A stretch of 64,000 nt of DNA from Oscillospiraceae bacterium (GTDB lineage: Bacteria > Bacillota > Clostridia > Oscillospirales > Acutalibacteraceae): contig SVPR01000012.1 in assembly GCA_015065785.1 (NCBI GenBank), positions 1-64,000 of the forward strand, in the 5' to 3' direction. A program made the position numbers and the translations under genes. The notes beneath the pieces were generated by a model. It was not told where the DNA came from. It saw only the letters and a program-made list of their open reading frames with translations, and ran no database searches. This document shows positions 34,314-42,127 of this stretch, in pieces (the first letter of the stretch is position 1; each line of letters starts with the position of its first letter).

Positions 34314-34907
34314 ATGATAGAAATTTATTCTGAAATAATCGATAAAGAAATATATATAAAACTATTAGAGTTCTTATTAAAAAAATGTGATACTGTAGCT
34401 TTTGCCATTCCAAATTATGGAACAGTCTTCGGTTTCAATAGTTCTAAAACTATTCTTGATGAATACAATAAAATTAAGTTTCAACTTGAAAGAGATAATC
34501 AACAGTATAAGGAATACTACCAAAATATTGACCCTTTATTGAAAAAAATAGATACACAATTAATAAAAAAATGTGTCGATATTCAATATTTTGACCAGAT
34601 ATATAACTATGAACACGAAACGCGTATTTATAATTATAATAGTGATGTTTTTGAAGTTTTAAAAAAAGCAGATGGTTTGTATAAATGGAGATACCCCAAT
34701 TATCCTGAAGATCTATATTTTTTCTCAAATGGTAAGTGTTATTTTAAATCAATAACACATGAAAAAGAATCTTGGCTTTTTGATGACAGAGAAGAAATCA
34801 TTGATTTTGTTGAAAATTTAGATTTAGATTATTATATTTCTTCCTCTAACAATCCACCATTATTGACCCGAAATGACAATCAAGACAATCAGGGGACGGT
34901 TCTATGA
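34314..34907 (+). CDS. Unrecognised soluble protein, accessory patch gene 2
   Basis: 197 residues, starting at the ATG preceded by AGGAGG at normal spacing; upstream in-frame codons lie in the repeat element. It is a mixed alpha/beta protein without signal or membrane segments. The recurring small-protein feature is the C-terminal YPEDLYFFSNGKCYFKS followed by HEKESWLF and an acidic helix, a style seen in immunity-type or regulatory accessory proteins. That resemblance is only an impression. The last seven residues (DNQGTVL) again come from a 139-bp repeat (copy B). Confidence 0.7.
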   Translation: MIEIYSEIIDKEIYIKLLEFLLKKCDTVAFAIPNYGTVFGFNSSKTILDEYNKIKFQLERDNQQYKEYYQNIDPLLKKIDTQLIKKCVDIQYFDQIYNYEHETRIYNYNSDVFEVLKKADGLYKWRYPNYPEDLYFFSNGKCYFKSITHEKESWLFDDREEIIDFVENLDLDYYISSSNNPPLLTRNDNQDNQGTVL

Positions 34908-35025
34908 TTGACACCGAAAAGCCTTGATTATCAACGGTTTTAGCGTTATTCAAATTTAATTTAACAAGAAAATCAGGGGCTGGTTGATTGGAAAAACAAC
35001 CCAATCACAGAACCGTCCCCTGATT
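34887..35025. mobile_element. 139-bp inverted-repeat element, copy B (MITE/REP-like)
   Basis: Left end 34887-34910 is identical to copy A; right end 35002-35025 differs by one base from the perfect complement. The interior differs from copy A at only a few positions (for example GACACCGAAAA for GACACCAAAAA). The near identity suggests recent duplication. It overlaps the end of gene 2 exactly as copy A overlaps gene 1. Confidence 0.85.
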
Positions 35026-35120
35026 TTCCTTTGGGATCCTATTAACACATTTAAAATTGGTGTAGTTGAAGGCTTTCGAGCTAATGATACACTTATAGAG
35101 TGAACAGGAGAGTTTTTGAC

Positions 35121-36113
35121 ATGAAAAAATTTTTAATCACTATTTCTATTTCAATTATGGGTATTTTAATTGGTTTTTTGTGTCTATTTTTTGTTGGCTT
35201 AAATACTGATTCGAATTCTTTAGAATTAGAAGATGTATACATAGAAACACAATCAACTCAAGACTTATACAATCTTTGTACCGCATTGCAAGAATCTAAT
35301 TATCATGATAAAATCTCTATGTATTATCCATTATTATTGAATGATTCTAATTTTGAAGATTTTATAAAATGTGATCCATATTGGGAAAGTACATTAGGAG
35401 ATTTAGAGCCAATAGAAATAAAATCTATATACATTTTGGCATATCTTGATTCTGTTTTTGAGAATTCAGGGAAAGAAAAATACGAAAGAGTTTTTGATGA
35501 ATATATAAACCAAGTAGAATTCAACATGCATGGAAATAGTATACCAATTTTATCTGTAGTTGAACTTTATTACTTTAATGAAACAGGAATGGAAATTTCA
35601 GGATTAGATAAAAAAAAGACTGAAATATATCTAGATAAACTGTCTGAATACATAAACAACGCGAATTTAGAACAGGAAAATAAAAATTATATAAACTTAT
35701 TTGTATATAACTGGTATTCTAAAATTAATAATATTGATAAAATGAATCAACAAAGAACTTTTGTATCCAAAATGTTTACTAACAGAGATTTTTTTAAATG
35801 GGAATTCGAATTAATTAATGGATATATATTAGCTTTAAACTCAGCAGATAATAAAGTTTTGTTAGGTCAGTTAAGCTATGATAACTATTTTCTTATTGAT
35901 ATTGGCTATAATATAGAAAAATATGCCTATAACGATAAATATATTTGTGTTTTGCAAAGCAAAGAAAACAAAGAAAATTATTATATAGTTAATACCGAAA
36001 CATATGAGGTTTTAGGTGCATTTGAAAAAAATATGTACCAGCAAAAATGCAAAGAATTAAGTATTAAACTTGAATTAAGAAACATAGATAACAATCAGGG
36101 GACGGCTGATTGA
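35121..36113 (+). CDS. Unrecognised membrane-anchored protein, accessory patch gene 3
   Basis: 330 residues. The ATG at 35121 follows AGGAG by 10 bases. A single N-terminal membrane helix (about 5-28) leads to an outside domain of about 300 mainly helical residues with acidic, Asn- and Tyr-rich composition. There is no lipobox Cys and no recognisable catalytic motif. The C-terminus NNQGTAD and the stop come from a truncated copy of the same repeat end (36093-36112). Composition is very A/T-rich. The function is unknown. Confidence 0.7.
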   Translation: MKKFLITISISIMGILIGFLCLFFVGLNTDSNSLELEDVYIETQSTQDLYNLCTALQESNYHDKISMYYPLLLNDSNFEDFIKCDPYWESTLGDLEPIEIKSIYILAYLDSVFENSGKEKYERVFDEYINQVEFNMHGNSIPILSVVELYYFNETGMEISGLDKKKTEIYLDKLSEYINNANLEQENKNYINLFVYNWYSKINNIDKMNQQRTFVSKMFTNRDFFKWEFELINGYILALNSADNKVLLGQLSYDNYFLIDIGYNIEKYAYNDKYICVLQSKENKENYYIVNTETYEVLGAFEKNMYQQKCKELSIKLELRNIDNNQGTAD

Positions 36114-36150
36114 GGTAAGAAGTAATAGTGAATAGTTAAGAAGTAAAATT
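36093..36150 (+). repeat. Truncated element end plus 7-nt-period tract
   Basis: CAATCAGGGGACGG followed by CTGATTG (36092-36112) is a shortened left end of the 138-bp element, including the stop of gene 3. Directly after the stop, a tract with units like AAGAAGT, AATAGTG and AATAGTT keeps a 7-nt period (about 36114-36148). A GGTAGGGG/CCCCTACC hairpin follows at about 36165-36197. Confidence 0.7.
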
Positions 36151-36221
36151 CTGATTCACGGGTAGGGGCTGTTGATTCATTCACTCCCCTACCTTACCTT
36201 AAAAAGAGACAATATTTTCAA

Positions 36222-36263
36222 CAAAAACCATTCTCATTTGAGAATGGTTTTTGTTTGTTTTTT
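36222..36263 (+). terminator. Terminator before the BlaI-like gene
   Basis: A 15-bp perfect stem CAAAAACCATTCTCA (36222-36236) with its complement (36239-36253), a 2-base loop, then TTTGTTTTTT. It closes the accessory patch transcription unit. Confidence 0.88.
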
Positions 36264-36361
36264 CAAAGTTTTAAAAAAAGACAAAATTTTATGTAACCTT
36301 TTGCGATTTTTGTCATATATAAATGAGCCCTAAAAAAGATTAAGGAGGTAAAAGGTAAGCT

Positions 36362-36688
36362 ATGCAAAGGTCAAATATGACAATACCCAAAATATCTGAC
36401 AGCGAATTTAACTTTTGTCTTGTTTTATGGGAATACGAACCAATCACAGCAGCAGCTCTTTCAAAAATCTGTAAAGAGAAATTCATCTGGTCACGGACTA
36501 CTACTTACACAGTAATCCGCAGATTAGAAAGTCGTGGAGTTGTAAAAAGAACAGACTCCGTTGTAACTTCTCTTTACTCAAAAGAACAATTTCAATTGTC
36601 GGCTATAGAAGAATTACTCGAAAAACGGTTTAACAACTCTATCCCCGACTTTATAAATGCAATCAGAAAATCCCAGATTAATTCTTAA
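36362..36688 (+). CDS. BlaI/MecI/CopY-family transcriptional repressor
   Basis: 108 residues. A winged helix with ISDSEFNFCLVLWEYEPITAAAL, then the recognition helix RTTTYTVIRRLESRGVVKR, which is the conserved BlaI/MecI DNA-reading segment. A short C-terminal helix (IEELLEKRF) would form the dimer. Members repress beta-lactamase, mecA or metal genes and are released by a BlaR-type sensor protease. No sensor or beta-lactamase gene lies beside it, so it is likely an orphan or acts elsewhere. AGGAGG is 13 bases before the ATG. Confidence 0.88.
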   Translation: MQRSNMTIPKISDSEFNFCLVLWEYEPITAAALSKICKEKFIWSRTTTYTVIRRLESRGVVKRTDSVVTSLYSKEQFQLSAIEELLEKRFNNSIPDFINAIRKSQINS

Positions 36689-36706
36689 TTTTTATACAAT
36701 TTCTAT

Positions 36707-36734
36707 TTGAAATGGAGAAATTATATTGTATAAT
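36707..36734 (+). promoter_or_regulatory. Promoter of the alpha/beta hydrolase gene
   Basis: TTGAAA (36707-36712), a 16-base spacer and perfect TATAAT (36729-36734). The ATG at 36767 follows with AAAGGGTG upstream. Confidence 0.75.
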
Positions 36735-36766
36735 AGAATTGATAACTAAAAATAAAGGGTGATTTT

Positions 36767-37690
36767 ATGAGTAAAAAGAAAACGCTTTTAAAGATTGGGG
36801 CGGCAGCCGGTGCGGTTTATGCTATAACCGGTGCGGCATTTACAGGTTTTGTATTAACCCGTGCGCACAAGCATTTTTCAAAATTTGCTGACAAGGTAAA
36901 AGGTAACGAGCCAGAGCCACCTGCAGACACAAGCAAAACACAAGAAAAAGCTGACCATATTGTTATAAAAAACCGTAGCAACAAGTCTATTCACGGATTT
37001 ATGATTAAAAACCCTGTAGAGAGTGACAAATGGGCAATTTTAATTCACGGCTTTAACTGCGAGCCTTTTTATATGGCAAATTTAGCAGAAAAATATTATG
37101 AATGGGGTTATAATATAATTATGCCTGCGTTACGAGGTCACGACCACAGCGAGCATAATGCAGTTTCTATGGGTTGGCTTGACAGACTTGATATGGTTGA
37201 CTGGATTAATTATTTAGTAAAACTCTACCCTGAATGTCAGATTCTTCTTCACGGCATTTCTATGGGTGGTGCTACTGTTATGATGACAGTCGGTGAAGAT
37301 TTACCGAAAAATGTTAAATGTGCGGTTGAAGACTGTGGCTACACAAGTGTGTGGGACGAATTCAAATATGAATTAAAGAAAACTTATAAATTACATGCAT
37401 TCCCTACCCTTTACGCTTCAAGTAATATTCATTCTGTTTTTAAAGGCCACAGCTTAAAAAAAGCTTCTTCAATTGAGCAATTAAAAAAGAGTAAAACTCC
37501 TGTTCTTTTCATTCACGGCGAAGAGGATGACTATGTACCTTTTTATATGCTTCAGCAGAATTTTGACGCAGCAGAGTGCGAAAAAGACATTTTGGTTGTG
37601 CCCGGAGCAGCACACGCTGATTCTTATAAAGTTAATCCTGAACTTTATTGGAATAAAGTAGAAGAATTTACAAATAAATATATTAAATAA
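36767..37690 (+). CDS. Membrane-anchored alpha/beta hydrolase
   Basis: 307 residues. An N-terminal membrane segment (about 8-32) precedes an S33-like hydrolase domain. WAILIHGFNC (oxyanion loop), ALRGHDHSE, LLHGISMGGATVM (nucleophile Ser in GISMGG), EDDYVPF (Asp) and GAAHADSY (His) make a full triad. It resembles Firmicute YqkD-like proteins of unknown substrate, perhaps an esterase, peptidase or acyltransferase facing outward. It has its own promoter. Confidence 0.9.
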   Translation: MSKKKTLLKIGAAAGAVYAITGAAFTGFVLTRAHKHFSKFADKVKGNEPEPPADTSKTQEKADHIVIKNRSNKSIHGFMIKNPVESDKWAILIHGFNCEPFYMANLAEKYYEWGYNIIMPALRGHDHSEHNAVSMGWLDRLDMVDWINYLVKLYPECQILLHGISMGGATVMMTVGEDLPKNVKCAVEDCGYTSVWDEFKYELKKTYKLHAFPTLYASSNIHSVFKGHSLKKASSIEQLKKSKTPVLFIHGEEDDYVPFYMLQQNFDAAECEKDILVVPGAAHADSYKVNPELYWNKVEEFTNKYIK

Positions 37691-37712
37691 TTTTATGCTT
37701 TGCTATTGAATT

Positions 37713-37741
37713 TTGACACAGAATAGTGTAAAATGTTAAAT
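37713..37741 (+). promoter_or_regulatory. Promoter of pckG
   Basis: A perfect TTGACA (37713-37718), a 17-base spacer and TTAAAT (37736-37741), 44 bases before the ATG. Confidence 0.65.
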
Positions 37742-37785
37742 GTACAAAATTGGTGAATTTTGGATTTCACAGGAGGTATTTTACT

Positions 37786-39567
37786 ATGTCCGCATTAACA
37801 ACAAACAAAAGCGTTCTTTCTTGGATTGACGAGAAAGTAGAGCTTGTTAAGCCAGACAAAATTGTTTGGATTGACGGTTCTAAAGAACAAATCGAAGAAC
37901 TCAGAGCTACTGCTTGTTCAACCGGCGAGCTTGTTAAGCTCAACCAGGATCTTCTTCCTAACTGCTATCTTCACAGAACTGCAGTTAACGATGTTGCTCG
38001 TGTTGAAGGTCGTACATTCATTTGTGCACCTACAAAAGAAGAAGCAGGCCCTACAAATAACTGGATGGAACCATCTGAAGCATACAATATGCTTTATGAT
38101 ATAGCTCGTGATAGCTACAAAGGCAGAACAATGTATGTTATCCCTTACTCAATGGGTCCTGTTGGCTCACCTTTTGCAAAAATCGGTATTGAGCTTACTG
38201 ACTCAATCTATGTTGTTCTCAACATGGTTATTATGACAAGAGTCGGAAAGGCTGTTTTAGACGTTCTCGGCGACAGCAATGACTGGGTTCGTGGTCTTCA
38301 CTGCCGTTGCTCAATTGATGAAGAAAAGAGATATATCTGCCAGTTCCCACAGGATAACACAATTATCTCTGTTAACTCAGGTTACGGCGGAAATGTTCTT
38401 CTCGGTAAAAAGTGCTTTGCACTTCGTATTGCTTCTTACCAGGGCTGGAAAGAGGGCTGGCAAGCAGAGCATATGCTCATTCTTGGTATTGAAAATCCAC
38501 AAGGTGAAGTTAAATATATCTGCGCTGCTTTCCCATCAGCTTGCGGTAAAACTAACCTTGCTATGCTTATTCCACCAGAAAGCTACAAGAAAAAGGGCTA
38601 CAAAGTATGGTGCGTAGGTGACGATATTGCATGGATCAGAAAAGGTCCTGACGGCAGACTTTACGCTATCAACCCAGAAAATGGCTTCTTCGGCGTTGCT
38701 CCTGGTACTAACGAAAAATCTAACCCTAACGCTCTTGCAACAACAAAAGAAGGCACAATCTTCACAAATGTTGCTCATAACCTTGACAACAACACTGTTT
38801 GGTGGGAAGGTCTTGACAAAAACCCACCTGCTAATGCAGTTGAATGGAAAGGCAGCAAATGGAATGGTCAGGAAAGCGAAGAAAAAGGCGCTCATCCAAA
38901 CAGCCGTTTCACAGCTCCTGCTAAAAACTGCCCATGCTTAAGCTCTGAATTTGAAAATCCAAACGGTGTGCCGATTTCTGCTATTGTATTCGGTGGCAGA
39001 CGCGCAAAGCTTGCTCCACTTGTTTACCAATCAAGAGATTGGAACCACGGTGTATTCGTAGGCTCAATTATGGCTTCTGAAACAACTGCTGCTGCAGCCG
39101 GTGCAGTTGGTGTTGTTCGTCGTGACCCAATGGCTATGTTACCATTCTGCGGTTACAATATGGCTGATTACTGGCAACACTGGATTGACATTGGTAAGAC
39201 TCTTGATGCTGATAAAGCTCCAAAAATCTTCAATGTTAACTGGTTCCGTAAGGATGACGAGGGCAACTTTATGTGGCCAGGTTTCGGCGATAACCTTCGT
39301 GTTCTCGACTGGATTATTGACCGTTGCGAAGGCAAGGTTGGTGCTAAAGAAACTGAAATCGGTTTCATTCCAAATGCTGAAGATATCAACATTGAAGGTC
39401 TTGAGGGTGAAGTTACTCTTGACTCACTCAAGAGCATTCTTGAAGTTGAAAAAGAACTCTGGCAAGAAGATGCTAAAGGTATTGAAGAATTCTACGCTAA
39501 ATTCGGTGACAGAATTCCACCTGTACTCGCAGAAGAGCTTGCTACTCTTAAAAAGAACGTTCAATAA
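37786..39567 (+). CDS. pckG: Phosphoenolpyruvate carboxykinase (GTP)
   Basis: A 593-residue GTP-type PEPCK that interconverts oxaloacetate and PEP. In gut anaerobes it often runs in the carboxylating direction. FPSACGKTNLAML is the kinase P-loop, VGDDIAWI the second metal motif, and NSRFTAPAKNCP and FGGRRAKLAPLVYQ are family markers. The start at 37786 follows AGGAGG; an in-frame codon 36 bases earlier lies close to the promoter. The sequence is codon-biased and well conserved, suggesting high expression. Confidence 0.97.
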   Translation: MSALTTNKSVLSWIDEKVELVKPDKIVWIDGSKEQIEELRATACSTGELVKLNQDLLPNCYLHRTAVNDVARVEGRTFICAPTKEEAGPTNNWMEPSEAYNMLYDIARDSYKGRTMYVIPYSMGPVGSPFAKIGIELTDSIYVVLNMVIMTRVGKAVLDVLGDSNDWVRGLHCRCSIDEEKRYICQFPQDNTIISVNSGYGGNVLLGKKCFALRIASYQGWKEGWQAEHMLILGIENPQGEVKYICAAFPSACGKTNLAMLIPPESYKKKGYKVWCVGDDIAWIRKGPDGRLYAINPENGFFGVAPGTNEKSNPNALATTKEGTIFTNVAHNLDNNTVWWEGLDKNPPANAVEWKGSKWNGQESEEKGAHPNSRFTAPAKNCPCLSSEFENPNGVPISAIVFGGRRAKLAPLVYQSRDWNHGVFVGSIMASETTAAAAGAVGVVRRDPMAMLPFCGYNMADYWQHWIDIGKTLDADKAPKIFNVNWFRKDDEGNFMWPGFGDNLRVLDWIIDRCEGKVGAKETEIGFIPNAEDINIEGLEGEVTLDSLKSILEVEKELWQEDAKGIEEFYAKFGDRIPPVLAEELATLKKNVQ

Positions 39568-39577
39568 AATAAATTTA

Positions 39578-39602
39578 AGGGCTGTGCTTATAGTACAGCC
39601 CT
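39578..39602 (+). terminator. Hairpin between pckG and the DapA-family gene
   Basis: AGGGCTGTGCT (39578-39588) pairs with AGTACAGCCCT (39592-39602) with one mismatch and a 3-base loop. There is no clear T-run, so it may be a weak terminator, a processing site or an mRNA 3'-end stabiliser. Confidence 0.45.
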
Positions 39603-39645
39603 ATAACTCTATATTAAAATTCATATATAAAGGAAGTCATTAAAA

Positions 39646-40548
39646 ATGGCACAGTTAACTAAAGAAACAAAAGACGGTATTTATTCCCTTATGCTCACTC
39701 CTTTTAATGAGGACAGAAGCATCGACTATAACACCTATGAAAAATATGCTGATTGGCAAGTTTCACAAGGCGTTGACCACCTTTTTGCAGTTTGCGGTAG
39801 TTCAGAAATGACACAATTAACTCTTGAAGAAAGACTTAAGCTTGCTACTCTTACTGCAAAGCACAAAGGCAACACAACTATTGTTGCTACTGCTAACATT
39901 GAAGCAACTCTTGAAGGTAATCTTGAAGAAATCAAAAAAATGGAACAAACAGGCGTTGATGGTCTTGTTTTCACTACTAAAGGCTTTGGCGACGATGATG
40001 ACAAATTAGTTGAATACATAAACAAGCTTTTAGATGTTGCTACTCTCCCCGTTTTCCTTTATGAATTCCCCGGTTTCCAACCACACAAAATAAGTGGCAA
40101 AGCGTATGGCGAGCTTGCAAAAACAGGTCGTATCTGGGGTATTAAAGATACAACTTGTACTATGGAAGGCATTCAAGCTAAAATTGACAACAAATATGAT
40201 TCAACAATTATCCAGGCAAATATGCCTTTCCTTTTTGATTCTTATGTAGCAGGCGCACGCGGTGTTATGGCTACACCAACCTCTTGCGGTGGCGCTTTCT
40301 TCCAGAGATTCCACGAGGCTTTTGTTTCCGGTGATATGGCACTTGCTGAACAGCGTTACAATGAAATTATTCTTCTTGATAACGCAATTGACAGTGGCTT
40401 TAACGCATCTGCTAAAGAGCTTATCAGACTCCAGGGTGTTGATACATTTAACTGGTACACCCGTGGAAGTCACGACCTTTCAAGCGCAAGACTTCGTTCA
40501 CTCAAGTCTTTCCACGATTGGTGCGTTGCGAATGGATTGATGAAATAA
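39646..40548 (+). CDS. DapA/NanA-family aldolase or lyase
   Basis: A 300-residue TIM-barrel protein of the dihydrodipicolinate synthase/N-acetylneuraminate lyase superfamily. The Schiff-base Lys is in GIKDTT (about 166-171). FLYEFPG takes the place of the Y-N-x-P motif, and CGSSEMTQLTLEER replaces the usual GTTGE pattern, so it is not a standard DapA. The substrate is probably another 2-keto acid (sugar acid or amino-sugar derived). It is 78 bases from pckG, linking it to pyruvate/PEP metabolism. The exact reaction is unknown. Confidence 0.85.
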   Translation: MAQLTKETKDGIYSLMLTPFNEDRSIDYNTYEKYADWQVSQGVDHLFAVCGSSEMTQLTLEERLKLATLTAKHKGNTTIVATANIEATLEGNLEEIKKMEQTGVDGLVFTTKGFGDDDDKLVEYINKLLDVATLPVFLYEFPGFQPHKISGKAYGELAKTGRIWGIKDTTCTMEGIQAKIDNKYDSTIIQANMPFLFDSYVAGARGVMATPTSCGGAFFQRFHEAFVSGDMALAEQRYNEIILLDNAIDSGFNASAKELIRLQGVDTFNWYTRGSHDLSSARLRSLKSFHDWCVANGLMK

Positions 40549-40560
40549 GCGTACAATAAA

Positions 40561-40603
40561 AAATTCCCGAGAATTCCAGAAATTCTCGGGAATTTTTGTT
40601 TTT
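40561..40603. terminator. Bidirectional terminator
   Basis: A 15-bp perfect stem (40561-40575 with 40581-40595) with an A-run before and a T-run after, between convergent genes. Confidence 0.92.
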
Positions 40604-42087
40604 TAATCTCTTGTTAATTCTTTAATGTATCTCTTAAAGAACACAACGCCGTCGCCTAATGCAGAAACAGGGATTCTTTCGTTTGTACCGTGAGTAGTTA
40701 AAAGAAGCGCTGTTGATACCGGGAATGGTGAATAACGATAAATATTATCGCAAACCGGCTCGTACTGACGGGAGTCTGTACCACCCATAACAAGATATGG
40801 AGCAATAATATTATCTTCATCCATTGATTTACAGATTTTAGAAATAGCTTTGAATGCTCTTGAATCTGTTGGTGAAATTTTTGAAGGATTATTACCCTTA
40901 ACTAATTTAATTTCTGCCTTTTCACCTGCACATTTACGAAGATGCTGTTCAACTGTTTCAATAGTCTGACCAGGCATAATTCTTAAGTTTACATTAATTG
41001 TAGCCTTTTGTGGAAGCACATTTGGTGCAGGGCTACCCTTAGCCATAGTAACAGCAGTTGTTGTTCTTGTCATACAAGCTGCAGGTGGAATCTGAATCAT
41101 AATTTTCTTGATAATCGGCTTTAAAATAGGTGTGTTACACATAACACATCTTACAGGGTAGGTTGCATTTTTACCAATTTCGGTAAACAATGCTGACATC
41201 ATTGGTGTAATTTCTTCTTTAAACTGATTTTTTTCAAGCTTACAGATAATTTTAGCAAGCTCACCTAAAGCAGTATTCTTTGGTGGTTGTGAAGAGTGTC
41301 CACCTTTTGCGTTAACTGAAATTTCAAAGTCAACATGACCTTTTTCAGCAACACCAACACCTGCTAATTTCTTGTTGATAACACCTTTAACATTAACAGG
41401 AAGAATGGCGCCACCCTCATCAATTACGCTATCGAGCTTAATGCCCTTTTCTTTGAAATATTCCATAATGCAGTAAGCGCCTGAGTGTTTACCCTCTGCC
41501 ATAACCTCTTCGTTATGACCAAAGCAAAGGTAAATATCTCTTTCAGGAACATAACCCTCTTCAAGAAGAGTTTCAACTGCTTCCATAACACCGATAAGGT
41601 GGTTTTTAATATCGAGAGCACCACGACCCCAAACAAAACCGTCTGCAACTGTACCACTGAATGCTGGATATTTCCAATCGCCCTCTGTACCAGGTGAAAC
41701 AGGCACAACATCCTGGTGAGCGAGCATACAAATAGGCTCTTTTTCAGGATGAGCACTCTTCCAATGGAAAACTAAGCTACGAGTTGAAATAATTTGCTTG
41801 TCGAGCTTTGAATGGATAAGTGGATATGCCTCTTCTAAAAAAGCGTGGAATTCGTCAAACTTTGACCAATCAACAAGGTTATCATCAAAATTTGAGATTG
41901 TCGGAATTTGAATTGCTTTTGAAAGATTATTTACATATCTTTCAACATCTGCGTTTTCAACAGGATATTGCTCTGCATCCTTCGCCGGCTTTACTTTATA
42001 AGTAGTAGCAGCACGAAGCATACTAACACCTACACCTGCAGCAGCTGCGATACCAACACCGCCTGCTATCATTGAACCGATTGACAT
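40603..42087 (-). CDS. M20-family metallopeptidase, membrane-anchored
   Basis: 494 residues. A hydrophobic glycine/alanine-rich N-terminal segment (about 3-28) probably anchors it. MLAHQDVVPV, WGRGALDIKNH, GHNEEVMAEG and DEGGAILP give the binuclear zinc site, and a lid/dimerisation domain (about 250-390) is inserted. It resembles PM20D1-like carboxypeptidases or N-acyl amino acid hydrolases. ATG at 42087 is preferred because AGGAG stands 10 bases before it; a GTG 9 bases earlier would touch the ribosome binding site. It follows polC by 40 bases. Confidence 0.9.
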   Translation of the reverse strand: MSIGSMIAGGVGIAAAAGVGVSMLRAATTYKVKPAKDAEQYPVENADVERYVNNLSKAIQIPTISNFDDNLVDWSKFDEFHAFLEEAYPLIHSKLDKQIISTRSLVFHWKSAHPEKEPICMLAHQDVVPVSPGTEGDWKYPAFSGTVADGFVWGRGALDIKNHLIGVMEAVETLLEEGYVPERDIYLCFGHNEEVMAEGKHSGAYCIMEYFKEKGIKLDSVIDEGGAILPVNVKGVINKKLAGVGVAEKGHVDFEISVNAKGGHSSQPPKNTALGELAKIICKLEKNQFKEEITPMMSALFTEIGKNATYPVRCVMCNTPILKPIIKKIMIQIPPAACMTRTTTAVTMAKGSPAPNVLPQKATINVNLRIMPGQTIETVEQHLRKCAGEKAEIKLVKGNNPSKISPTDSRAFKAISKICKSMDEDNIIAPYLVMGGTDSRQYEPVCDNIYRYSPFPVSTALLLTTHGTNERIPVSALGDGVVFFKRYIKELTRD

Positions 42088-42127
42088 AATAAACACACTC
42101 CTATATTAAAACTATAAATTATTAACA

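Noticed and set aside
33192-36200. Prophage or integrative element
   Set aside because: No integrase, transposase, phage structural gene, tRNA-linked attachment site or replication gene is present in this stretch; only short repeats and three unknown genes.
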